Notes under the pieces: generated by a model
Database searches by the model: none
The model's input: only the letters and a program-made list of their open reading frames with translations
What the model was told of the DNA's origin: nothing
Position numbers and translations under genes: made by a program
Shown: piece after piece, positions 8,425 through 16,051 of the stretch
Layout: every line of letters begins with the position of its first letter
Position numbering within the stretch: the first letter of the stretch is position 1
Origin: Rhizobiaceae bacterium
Lineage (GTDB): Bacteria > Pseudomonadota > Alphaproteobacteria > Rhizobiales > Rhizobiaceae
DNA length: 51,888 bases
Direction of reading: 5' to 3'
Assembly (NCBI GenBank): GCA_019635695.1
Contig: JAHBYZ010000022.1
Coordinates: forward strand, 1 to 51,888

Positions 8425-9405
8425 ATGACCGCGATCCGCCGCTTCGCGAACCCCGCGGACCTGCCGCCCGATCTCCGGGGGGGCGTGGTGGCGATCGGCA
8501 ATTTCGACGGCGTGCATCGCGGCCATCTGGCGGTGCTGGACGAGGCGGTGCAGCGCGCCCGCGCCGAGCGGCGGCCCCTGCTGGTGCTGACCTTCGAACC
8601 GCACCCGCGCGATCATTTCCGCCCGGCCGAGCCGCTGTTCCGGCTGACGCCGGCGCCGCTGAAGGCGCGCCTGCTTGGCCTGGCCGGTGTCGACGCGGTT
8701 GTCGAGATGGCGTTTGACGCGAAACTGGCGGAGACGCGCGCTGCCGATTTCGTCCAGCGAGTTCTGGTCGAGGGGCTTGGCGCCGCGCATGTGGTGACGG
8801 GTTTCGACTTCCATTTCGGCCAGGGGCGCGAGGGCGGACCGGCCTATCTGCGCGAGGCCGGCGAGCGGCTGGGCTTCGGCGTCACCTGCATCGAGGCGTT
8901 CGGCGACGAGGGCGGCGAGACGGTGTCGTCGAGCCGCATCCGCGAACTGCTTTCGCAGGGCGAAGTGGCGGAGGCGGCGGGGCAGCTCGGCTATCGCTTC
9001 ACCGTGGAAGAGGAGGTGACGCACGGCCAGAAGCTCGGCCGCACGCTGGGCTTCCCGACCGCCAACATGGCGCTGCCGGCGGGCACGGCGCTGCGCCACG
9101 GCATCTATGCGGTGCGGCTGCGCGAGCCGGACGGCACGCTGCACGACGGCGTGGCGAGCTTCGGCCGCCGCCCGACCGTGGAGGACGACGGCAGGCCGCT
9201 GCTGGAAACATACGTCTTCGACTATGCCGGCGACCTCTACGGCAAGACCTGCACGGTGTCGTTCTTCGGCTATCTGAGGCCGGAACTGAAGTTCGACGGC
9301 CTCGACCCGCTGGTCGCCCAGATGAACCGCGACGCCGAAGAGGCCCGGGCGCTGCTGGCCGGGGTCAGGCCGCTGAGCGAGGCGGATCTGGCGCTGGGGT
9401 TTTAG
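8425..9405 (+). CDS. ribF: Bifunctional riboflavin kinase / FAD synthetase
   Basis: The 326-residue enzyme phosphorylates riboflavin to FMN and adenylates FMN to FAD. The N-terminal nucleotidyltransferase domain has GNFDGVHRGH (with the HxGH signature), EPHPRDHF, VTGFDFHFGQ and VSSSRIREL. The C-terminal flavokinase domain (about 190-310) has KLGRTLGFPTANM, FGRRPTVED and ETYVFDYAGDLYG. Length is normal. It is translationally close to the preceding HAD gene. Its stop overlaps the stop of the convergent VapC-type toxin, so transcription from both sides meets here. No FMN riboswitch can fit in the seven-base gap upstream. Confidence 0.96.
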   Translation: MTAIRRFANPADLPPDLRGGVVAIGNFDGVHRGHLAVLDEAVQRARAERRPLLVLTFEPHPRDHFRPAEPLFRLTPAPLKARLLGLAGVDAVVEMAFDAKLAETRAADFVQRVLVEGLGAAHVVTGFDFHFGQGREGGPAYLREAGERLGFGVTCIEAFGDEGGETVSSSRIRELLSQGEVAEAAGQLGYRFTVEEEVTHGQKLGRTLGFPTANMALPAGTALRHGIYAVRLREPDGTLHDGVASFGRRPTVEDDGRPLLETYVFDYAGDLYGKTCTVSFFGYLRPELKFDGLDPLVAQMNRDAEEARALLAGVRPLSEADLALGF

Positions 9406-9800
9406 GCGTCCAGAAGTCGCAGACCGAAATGGGCCACGAAATGCGAATAGTCCCGGTCGCGATGAAACAGCGTGTGATCGTGCTGGAGGCAGAAGGTCGC
9501 GATGATGAGATCATTCGTCTTGCGGACGGTGATGCCCTGCGACCGCAAATGGCGGTAGTTCGAGGCAGCTCGAACGGCGATCTGCTCGTCCAGCATCCGA
9601 GCGCCATCAAACTTCGACAACGAACGCCGGATACGCTCCGCGTTGGCGTCGTTCGCGGCGCCTTGCAGCAATTCAACCAGGATAAGGTCGCCGATTAGTA
9701 TCTGCCTTGTCGGCAGCCTCTTTAGCTGCTCCACCGCCGGCAAAGGCTGCCGACGCAGCGCGGCGATCCAGATCGAGCTGTCTACGACGATCAAGGCCAC
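9402..9800 (-). CDS. vapC: VapC-family PIN-domain toxin
   Basis: The 132-residue PIN-domain ribonuclease is the toxin of a type II toxin-antitoxin pair. The acidic metal-binding residues are visible in IVVDSSIWI (Asp, about 7), ILVELLQG (Glu, about 43) and KTNDLIIATFCLQHDHTL (Asp, about 95), with a final DRDYSHF. VapC proteins typically cleave initiator tRNA or a few other RNAs; the target is unknown here. It starts with GTG inside the last codons of the antitoxin gene (10-base overlap), which points to translational coupling. Its 3' end overlaps ribF tail-to-tail. Confidence 0.88.
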   Translation of the reverse strand: MALIVVDSSIWIAALRRQPLPAVEQLKRLPTRQILIGDLILVELLQGAANDANAERIRRSLSKFDGARMLDEQIAVRAASNYRHLRSQGITVRKTNDLIIATFCLQHDHTLFHRDRDYSHFVAHFGLRLLDA

Positions 9801-10003
9801 TGCTCGATTTCGCGACCCTCCCGCATGACGTCGAGGTCGCCCTCCCAGCCGAGGCCGATCAGATCGTCGATCGCTTTCCTTCGCTGGTAATCCAGGACGA
9901 CACGCCGCAACGCCTCCTCGATCGTCGCCTTCTTGGTAGCCTTTCCGGTCGCCTCCATCGCTTCCGCGAGCAATTCGTCGTCTATGTCGATGTTGGTGCG
10001 CAT
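9791..10003 (-). CDS. vapB: VapB-type antitoxin
   Basis: The 70-residue antitoxin begins MRTNIDIDDELLAEAM, the characteristic ribbon-helix-helix start of VapB proteins of this class (VapB/MazE-like, Pfam VapB_antitoxin), followed by KKATIEEALRRVVLDYQRR. The acidic, Trp-containing tail (GWEGDLDVMREGREIEQWP) would wrap the toxin. The ATG at 10003 was chosen over farther upstream codons because homologues begin exactly here. An inverted repeat upstream fits autoregulation by the VapBC complex. Confidence 0.85.
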   Translation of the reverse strand: MRTNIDIDDELLAEAMEATGKATKKATIEEALRRVVLDYQRRKAIDDLIGLGWEGDLDVMREGREIEQWP

Positions 10004-10014
10004 CGTTTGGCCCG

Positions 10015-10044
10015 ATGTGTATAGATTGGCCATATCATACACAT
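10015..10044 (-). promoter_or_regulatory. Putative VapB autoregulatory operator
   Basis: Perfect inverted half-sites ATGTGTAT (10015-10022) and ATACACAT (10037-10044) are separated by 14 bases, giving centre-to-centre spacing of about two helical turns. They lie just upstream of the vapB start. Ribbon-helix-helix antitoxins bind such sites. The stretch is AT-rich compared with its surroundings, as expected for a promoter. Confidence 0.6.
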
Positions 10045-10127
10045 AGCGGAAAAGCGCGACAAGGATTGCGTGCGGCGCGACGCGCGCGGATATTCCGCGA
10101 GTTGAGGCGAACGGCGCGGGTGAGGCC

Positions 10128-11180
10128 ATGACCATCGGACGATATTTCGCGGGGTTCGCACTGGCGTGCGCTGGCGTGTGGGCATCGAGTGCCTTCGCGC
10201 AGGCGCCCGAGGCCAAGACCTTCCGCTCCTGGAGCGCGGCCTGCAACGAGCAGCTTCGCTGTTTCGCAGAGACGCAGAATGTCGCCGGCACACCGTCTGA
10301 TTTCCAGCTGCGGCTGGCCCGCAACAAGGGCGAGGCGAAGTGGAACGTCATCCTGGTGACGGCGGCGGCGAGCCCGGCGCAGCCCTTCGAGATTTATGCC
10401 GACCTCGACGGAACAACTGTGGAGTTTCGCGGCGCGGAGGCGGCAGGCGCGTTCGGCGAGCCCAGCGACCTGCACCTGCTCGGGGCGAACGCCACCGAAC
10501 TGATGCAGCAGATGGGACCGGCATCCGAAGTCGGTTTCGAGTTCCTCGACGGTAATGGCGACCGCCACGCGCCGCGCTTTTCGCTGTCGGGCCTGTCGGC
10601 GAGCCTGCTGTGGATCGACGAGAAACAGGCTCGGCTGGGCTCGCCGCGCGAGGCCGGCGGCGTGCCGGCCGGGCTGGAGCCTGTCGAGGCCGCAGCCGGA
10701 GGCAACGCCGGCAGCCCCGGCACCGATCTGCCCGAGGAGGTGCTGATCGTGCACAACGAGCACGGCGACTGCGAGGCCTTCGAGGACCTGCCGAACGGCC
10801 ACGAATACATCACCATTCCGCTCAACGGCGAGCGCACGATGTATCTCGTTCCCTGCTACGCCGGCGCCTACAATTTCGCCCATGCGGCCTACATTATGGA
10901 AGGCAGCCGCGTGACGCGGCACTGGTTCGCCGACTATGCCGACGACGTCGGCTGGACGGCGACCGACGTCATCGTCAATCCCGAGTGGGAAGGCGGCGGG
11001 CTGGGGCGGCTCTCGATGTTCAACCGTGGCCGCGGCATCGGCGACTGCGGCAGCACGGGGCTGTGGCAGGTGAGCGAAGGCCGCCTGCGCATGCTGAAAT
11101 TCACCTACAAGGCTGACTGCGACGCACAGGGCGAGCCGGGCGAGTTCCCGGTCGTGTTCGAGGCGGAGAAGTTCGAATAG
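10128..11180 (+). CDS. DUF1176-family periplasmic protein
   Basis: The 350-residue protein has a clear signal peptide (MTIGRYFAGFALACAGVWASSAFAQA, cleavage after AFA-QA). The mature part matches the DUF1176 layout: an early FRSWSAACNEQLRCF segment with two cysteines, a middle domain, and the C-terminal ETY/GDC-type region with VPCYAGAYNFA, VIVNPEWEGGG, GRGIGDCGSTGLWQV and RMLKFTYKADCDA. Several cysteine pairs suggest disulfide stabilisation. Function is unknown for the family. It is transcribed away from vapBC and ends about 200 bases before ileS. Confidence 0.85.
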   Translation: MTIGRYFAGFALACAGVWASSAFAQAPEAKTFRSWSAACNEQLRCFAETQNVAGTPSDFQLRLARNKGEAKWNVILVTAAASPAQPFEIYADLDGTTVEFRGAEAAGAFGEPSDLHLLGANATELMQQMGPASEVGFEFLDGNGDRHAPRFSLSGLSASLLWIDEKQARLGSPREAGGVPAGLEPVEAAAGGNAGSPGTDLPEEVLIVHNEHGDCEAFEDLPNGHEYITIPLNGERTMYLVPCYAGAYNFAHAAYIMEGSRVTRHWFADYADDVGWTATDVIVNPEWEGGGLGRLSMFNRGRGIGDCGSTGLWQVSEGRLRMLKFTYKADCDAQGEPGEFPVVFEAEKFE

Positions 11181-11262
11181 CTTTGCCGCTTTGCACGCGC
11201 GGATGGTTGGGCTACAAGCCGGCCATGCACGCGCACCTCGCCGCGATACGAATTATTCGCCC

Positions 11263-11288
11263 GGCCTTCCGGTAGCCTCCGGAAGGTC
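11263..11288 (+). terminator. Hairpin upstream of ileS, possible terminator
   Basis: CCTTCCGG (11265-11272) and CCGGAAGG (11279-11286) form a perfect 8-bp stem with a six-base loop, extended by two more pairs including a G-U. Only a weak T-run (GGGTTTTCG) follows. It may terminate the DUF1176 transcript or act in the ileS leader. No T-box or other riboswitch features are visible. Confidence 0.4.
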
Positions 11289-11382
11289 CGGGTTTTCGCG
11301 CAGCCCTTGCGGCGCGCCCTCCTTCACCGCATAGACGCATCCTTCGCGCCGCCAGTGCCGCGCGCCATCCGTGACCGGAACG

Positions 11383-14352
11383 ATGACCGATACCGCCGAG
11401 AAGCTCGACTATTCCAAGACGCTCTATCTGCCGCAGACGGAGTTTCCGATGCGCGCCGGACTGCCGGAGAAGGAGCCGCAGATCGTGGCCCGCTGGCAGG
11501 AGATGGGGCTGTACAAGAGGCTGCGCGAGGATGCGAAGGGCCGCCCGCTCTACGTGCTGCACGACGGCCCGCCCTACGCCAACGGCAACATCCACATCGG
11601 CCACGCGCTGAACAAGATCCTCAAGGACGTCATCACCCGCTCGTTCCAGATGCGCGGGTTTGACTCGAATTACGTGCCCGGCTGGGACTGCCACGGCCTG
11701 CCGATCGAATGGAAGATCGAGGAGGAGAACTACCGCTCGAAGGGCAAGCAGAAGCCGGATTTGGCCGACCCGGAGGCGATGGTCGCGTTCCGCAAGGAAT
11801 GCCGCGCCTATGCGCAGCACTGGATCAAGGTGCAGGGCGCCGAGTTCCAGCGGCTCGGCGTGGTGGGGGATTTCGACAACCCCTATACGACGATGAACTA
11901 CCACGCCGAGGCGCGGATCGCTGGCGAACTGCTGAAGTTTGCCGACAGCGGCCAGCTCTATCGCGGCTCGAAGCCGGTGATGTGGAGCGTGGTGGAGCGC
12001 ACCGCGCTGGCCGAGGCCGAGATCGAGTACCACGACTATGAGAGCGACACGATCTGGGTGAAGTTTCCGGTCGAGCTATCGCTTTCCAGCGAGGAAGGGC
12101 CGGATAGCGGCGCGCGAGCGAAGCAAACTCGCCGTCAATTCGATGGCGCCTTTGTTGTCATCTGGACCACCACCCCTTGGACGATCCCCGGCAACCGCGC
12201 CGTCGCATTTTCGCCGCGCATCTCTTACGGCCTCTACGAGGTCACGGCGGCCGAGAACGATTTTGGTCCGCGTCCGGGTGAGAGGCTGATCTTCGCCGAC
12301 AAGTTGGCCGAGGACGCGTTTGCAAGGGCGAAACTGGAATATCGGCGTTTGGTGGATGTCGATGTCGACGACATGGCGTTTTGGACACTCGCCCACCCGC
12401 TGCGCGACCTCGGCTACACCTTCCCCGTCCCCATGCTCGCCGGTGACCACGTCACTGACGATGCCGGCACCGGTTTCGTGCATACCGCGCCCGGCCACGG
12501 CCGCGAGGACTTTGACGCGTGGATGGATGCGGCGCCGGAGCTGCGCCAGCGCGGCATCGACACTGCCATCCCTTTCACCGTCGACGACGCCGGCTATTTC
12601 ACCAAGGACGCGCCGGGTTTCGGGCCGGATCGTGCGGGCGGGCCGGCGCGGGTGATCGACGATGCGGGCAAGAAGGGCGACGCCAACAAGGCCGTGATCG
12701 ACGCGCTGATCGCGGCGAACGCCTTGTTTGCAAGGGGCCGGCTCAAGCACCAGTACCCGCATTCGTGGCGGTCGAAGAAGCCGATCATCTTCCGCAACAC
12801 GCCGCAATGGTTCGTCCACATGGACAAGGAGCTGGGCGACGGCACGACGCTGCGCACGCGCGCGCTGTCCGCCATCGACGCCACGCGCTTCGTGCCCGCG
12901 GCCGGGCAGACCCGCCTGCGCGCCATGATCGAGGACCGGCCCGACTGGGTGCTGTCGCGCCAGCGTGCCTGGGGCGTGCCGATCTGCGTGTTCGCCGACG
13001 AGGACGGCAACGTGCTGAAGGACGCGGCGGTCAACGAGCGCATCCTCGACGCCTTCGAGAAGGAGGGCGCGGACGCGTGGTTCGCGGCCGGTGCGCGCGA
13101 GCGCTTCCTCGGTTCGCGCGCCAACGAGAACTGGACCATGGTCAGGGACATCCTCGACGTGTGGTTCGATTCCGGCTCGACCCACACCTTCACGCTGGAG
13201 GATCGCCCGGACCTGAAATGGCCGGCCGACGTCTATCTGGAAGGGTCCGACCAGCATCGCGGCTGGTTCCACTCCTCGCTGCTTGAAAGCTGCGGCACGC
13301 GCGGCCGCGCGCCCTACGACACCGTCATCACCCACGGCTTCACCATGGCTGAGGACGGCCGCAAGATGTCGAAGTCGCTCGGCAACCAGGTGTTTCCGCA
13401 GGACGTGATGGCGAAGTCCGGCGCGGACATCCTGCGCCTGTGGGTGATGACGACCGACTACTGGGAGGACCAGCGGCTCGGCCAGAACATCATCCAGACC
13501 AACATCGACGCCTACCGCAAGCTGCGCAACACCATCCGCTGGATGCTGGGCACGCTGGCGCACGACGAGGGCGAGCAGGTGGCGCTCAAGGACATGCCGG
13601 AGCTGGAGCGGCTGATGCTGCACCGGCTGTCGGAGCTGGATGAAGTGGTGCGCAAGGGCTACGACGCCTTCGATTTCAAGCGCATAGCGAAGTCGATCAG
13701 CGACTTCGCCGTGGTCGAGCTGTCGGCATTCTATTTCGACATCCGCAAGGACGCGCTCTACTGCGACGCCCCGTCGAGCCTGCGCCGCAAGGCGGCCATC
13801 GTCACGGTGCGGCACCTCTTCGACAACCTCGTGACCTGGCTGGCGCCGATGCTGCCCTTCACGACCGAGGAGGCGTGGCGCGAGCGCTATCCGGGCGTGG
13901 AATCGGTGCATCTGGAGCAATTCAGAGCCATTCCGGCGGAGTGGAACAACCCCGGGCTCGCCGAGAAGTGGCAGAAGGTGAAGGCCGTGCGCCGCGTCGT
14001 CACCGGCGCGCTGGAACTGGAGCGTGCGGGCAAGAGGATCGGTTCGTCGCTGGAGGCGGCACCGGTGGTGCACGTCACCGACGCCGAACTGCGCGCCGCG
14101 ATCGCCGATGTCGACATGGCCGAGATCGCCATCACCAGCGGACTGACGGTTGAGGTCGGCGAGGCGCCCGCCGGCGCCTTCACGCTGGACGAGGTGAAGG
14201 GCGTGGCCGTGGTGCCGGCGCTGGCGGCGGGCACGAAGTGCGCGCGCTCATGGCGCTACACCGACGATGTCGGCTCGGATGCCGACTTCCCCGACGTGTC
14301 GGCCCGCGACGCGGCGGCACTGCATGAACTGAAGGCGCTCGGGCGGCTGTAG
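11383..14352 (+). CDS. ileS: Isoleucyl-tRNA synthetase
   Basis: The 989-residue class I synthetase charges tRNA-Ile. The HIGH motif is in [11 protein letters not shown] (about residue 65), the editing domain contains [16 protein letters not shown] and the Asp-containing [16 protein letters not shown], and the KMSKS loop is [37 protein letters not shown] and the anticodon-binding domain follow. The C-terminal zinc knuckle seen in E. coli is decayed here: [13 protein letters not shown] keeps one Cys and the second pair is gone, as in many alphaproteobacteria. A short charged insertion (about residues 233-255) precedes the editing motif. The ATG at 11383 was preferred to an in-frame GTG at 11371. 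Confidence 0.96.
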   Translation: MTDTAEKLDYSKTLYLPQTEFPMRAGLPEKEPQIVARWQEMGLYKRLREDAKGRPLYVLHDGPPYANGNIHIGHALNKILKDVITRSFQMRGFDSNYVPGWDCHGLPIEWKIEEENYRSKGKQKPDLADPEAMVAFRKECRAYAQHWIKVQGAEFQRLGVVGDFDNPYTTMNYHAEARIAGELLKFADSGQLYRGSKPVMWSVVERTALAEAEIEYHDYESDTIWVKFPVELSLSSEEGPDSGARAKQTRRQFDGAFVVIWTTTPWTIPGNRAVAFSPRISYGLYEVTAAENDFGPRPGERLIFADKLAEDAFARAKLEYRRLVDVDVDDMAFWTLAHPLRDLGYTFPVPMLAGDHVTDDAGTGFVHTAPGHGREDFDAWMDAAPELRQRGIDTAIPFTVDDAGYFTKDAPGFGPDRAGGPARVIDDAGKKGDANKAVIDALIAANALFARGRLKHQYPHSWRSKKPIIFRNTPQWFVHMDKELGDGTTLRTRALSAIDATRFVPAAGQTRLRAMIEDRPDWVLSRQRAWGVPICVFADEDGNVLKDAAVNERILDAFEKEGADAWFAAGARERFLGSRANENWTMVRDILDVWFDSGSTHTFTLEDRPDLKWPADVYLEGSDQHRGWFHSSLLESCGTRGRAPYDTVITHGFTMAEDGRKMSKSLGNQVFPQDVMAKSGADILRLWVMTTDYWEDQRLGQNIIQTNIDAYRKLRNTIRWMLGTLAHDEGEQVALKDMPELERLMLHRLSELDEVVRKGYDAFDFKRIAKSISDFAVVELSAFYFDIRKDALYCDAPSSLRRKAAIVTVRHLFDNLVTWLAPMLPFTTEEAWRERYPGVESVHLEQFRAIPAEWNNPGLAEKWQKVKAVRRVVTGALELERAGKRIGSSLEAAPVVHVTDAELRAAIADVDMAEIAITSGLTVEVGEAPAGAFTLDEVKGVAVVPALAAGTKCARSWRYTDDVGSDADFPDVSARDAAALHELKALGRL

Positions 14353-14353
14353 C

Positions 14354-14377
14354 CCGCCCGTTAGCCTTGCCGGGCGG
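14354..14377 (+). terminator. Hairpin after ileS
   Basis: CCGCCCG (14354-14360) pairs with CGGGCGG (14371-14377) across a ten-base loop, starting two bases after the ileS stop. There is no clear T-tract, so termination is plausible but weakly supported. Confidence 0.35.
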
Positions 14378-14512
14378 CCCGCGTTGCCCGATTGCCACGC
14401 TTGCGGTAAAAGGATGGCAAGAGCCTCCGGCGTCATCTTGTCGCCGGATTCCGGCTTATTGCCATAGTGTGATGGAGTTCCCGGCTTCGACCGGGCTGCG
14501 AGAGGGCTAGTC

Positions 14513-15160
14513 TTGACCGTTTCCGTTTCGCGATCGTCGCTGCGCGTGCTGAGCCTCGGCCTCGCCGGCGCCTCCGCGCTGGCCCTTGGCGGCTGCATGG
14601 GTTCGCCGACCTATGGCACCAACAAGACCGCCAACGCGCAGCTGATTTCGGATCTGTCGGGCGCGCTGTCGCTCGGCCTCGGCGACAGCAAGCGCAACGA
14701 GATCGAATATCAGCCGCGCCCCGAACTGGTGAAGCCGCAGACGACCGCCGTGCTGCCGCCGCCGCAGGACAGCGTGACCGCCTCGACAGCGGCCGGCTGG
14801 CCGGAATCGCCGGAGCAGCGCATGGCGCGCATCCGCCGCGAGGCAACGGAGAACCAGGACAACCCGGCGTATCGCTCGCCGGTCGTCAACGACATAGCGC
14901 CGACCGAAACGGCCGCCCTGACGCCGGGCCAGCAACGCGAGGAGTTCCGCCGCATGCGCCGCGAAAGCGCCGGCAGCGCCACCGAGCGCCGCGTGCTGAG
15001 CGAGCCGCCGCTGGAATATCGCGTGCCGGCCGACACGGCCCCGATGGGCGACCTCGGCGTGTCCGAGGACAAGAAGGAGCGGCAGGCCAAGCGCGACGCA
15101 AAGAACAAGCGCAAGAGCAGCAACAGGGGCGCTATCGGCGAGCCGCCGGTCACCCAGTAG
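14513..15160 (+). CDS. Small outer-membrane-type lipoprotein
   Basis: The 215-residue protein has a lipoprotein signal: basic residues, a hydrophobic run (VLSLGLAGASALAL) and the lipobox LGGC at about residues 25-28. After the acylated Cys the protein is polar and probably largely disordered, with PTYGTNKTANAQLISDLSGAL near the start, Pro-rich linkers, and a very basic tail (DKKERQAKRDAKNKRKSSNR). This pattern is widespread in Rhizobiales but without assigned function. A TTG start is used; AGAGGG lies upstream and the signal peptide would be cut off by any later start. It is oriented towards tadA. Confidence 0.75.
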   Translation: MTVSVSRSSLRVLSLGLAGASALALGGCMGSPTYGTNKTANAQLISDLSGALSLGLGDSKRNEIEYQPRPELVKPQTTAVLPPPQDSVTASTAAGWPESPEQRMARIRREATENQDNPAYRSPVVNDIAPTETAALTPGQQREEFRRMRRESAGSATERRVLSEPPLEYRVPADTAPMGDLGVSEDKKERQAKRDAKNKRKSSNRGAIGEPPVTQ

Positions 15161-15307
15161 GATTCGGGTGAGGGCGGTCTGCAAATGGCGGCCTTCTGCG
15201 CTTCCAGTGCTCACGTACGAAAAGTACGCTCCGCTCCGGTTCTCGAAGGCCACCATTTTGGTCGCTTGCGCGCCCATCTTCGATTCCGGCTCGCCCTGAC
15301 CCGAATC
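15161..15307. repeat. 147-bp imperfect palindrome between convergent genes
   Basis: The outer arms 15161-15176 and 15292-15307 are complementary at 15 of 16 positions (GATTCGGGTGAGGGCG). An inner pair (CAAA-TGG-C-GGCCTTC, 15182-15196, with the complement at 15245-15260) and a central stem CGTAC/GTACG (15214-15218 and 15224-15228, loop GAAAA) continue the fold, so almost the whole interval could form one long hairpin or cruciform. No coding sequence is evident. It sits exactly between convergent genes, as dispersed palindromic elements and bidirectional terminators do. Confidence 0.75.
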
Positions 15308-15339
15308 CGGGTGGTCGCATAGGTCCGTGCCGGGAAGGT

Positions 15340-15792
15340 CTATTCCGGCCGGCGCGAGCGGAAGAAATCCACAAGCAGGGTCGATGCCTCGGTCTCGGCG
15401 ATGCCGCCGTAGGTTTCGGGCGCGTGATGGCAGGTCGGCTGCGCGAAGAAGCGCGGGCCGCTGATCACCGCGCCGCCCTTGTCGTCGGTAGCGCCGAAAT
15501 AGAGCCGCCTGATGCGCGCGAACGAGATCGCCGCCGCGCACATGGCGCAGGGCTCCAGCGTCACGTAGAGGTCGGCGTCCGGCAGCCGTTCGGATTGCGC
15601 CTCGCGGCATGCCGCGCGGATGACGGCGATCTCGGCATGGGCGGTCGGATCGTTTTCGGCGCGGGTGCGGTTTCCCGAGCGCGCCACGACCTTGCCTGCC
15701 TGCACCAGCACGGCGCCGACCGGCACCTCGCCGCGGGCGGCCGCGGCGCGGGCTTCCTCAAGCGCCATCGCCATGAAGTCGGGACGGGTCAT
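15340..15792 (-). CDS. tadA: tRNA-specific adenosine deaminase
   Basis: The 150-residue zinc deaminase converts A34 of tRNA-Arg(ACG) to inosine. The zinc site and catalytic Glu are in TAHAEIAVI (about residue 52), and the two Cys ligands are in TLEPCAMCAAAI (about residues 81-84). GEVPVGAVLV and FGATDDKGGAV are standard for the family, and the length is usual. A guanine-deaminase assignment is less likely given the TadA-like ending. Start ATG at 15792 is followed by TRPDFMAMALEEARAA, as expected. Downstream lies the long palindrome; upstream is the second mosaic repeat cluster. Confidence 0.92.
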   Translation of the reverse strand: MTRPDFMAMALEEARAAAARGEVPVGAVLVQAGKVVARSGNRTRAENDPTAHAEIAVIRAACREAQSERLPDADLYVTLEPCAMCAAAISFARIRRLYFGATDDKGGAVISGPRFFAQPTCHHAPETYGGIAETEASTLLVDFFRSRRPE

Positions 15793-15819
15793 GGGTCATT
15801 GCCTCGGTGTGTGCTCGAC

Positions 15820-15976
15820 GATCCCACCCCACCCCCGGCCTTCGGCCGTACCGACCGGGGCGAGACACGTGTCTCGCCCGTCCTTCGGACCCCCATTGAG
15901 GGGAGGGAGGGGCGCCAAGCTTGCCGACCTCCTCCCCCTCGATGGGGGAGGTGGCCCGAAGGGCCGGAGGGGGTGA
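15820..15976. repeat. GC-rich mosaic intergenic hairpin repeat (second copy type)
   Basis: A chain of hairpins fills the tadA-rluB gap: CGGCC/GGCCG (15836-15848, loop TTC), a perfect 22-bp palindrome centred on ACACGTGT (15858-15879), GTCC/GGAC (15880-15890, loop TTC), CCTCCCCC/GGGGGAGG (15931-15951), and GGCCC/GGGCC (15953-15965, loop GAA), then GGAGGGGGTG. The last two stems plus the G-run match the layout at 1829-1878. Tri-nucleotide TTC/GAA loops recur, which marks a common dispersed family. No gene is present here. Confidence 0.7.
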
Positions 15977-16051
15977 TTGCACGGGTCAATGTTTCACTCG
16001 CGCCCTGCATGCGGCTCTGGTAGTTACCCGCCCTCAAGGGCAAAGGCCATC

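Noticed and set aside
11181..11382. T-box riboswitch upstream of ileS
   Set aside because: Only one short hairpin is present, with no T-box sequence or specifier loop, and T-boxes are not expected in this group.
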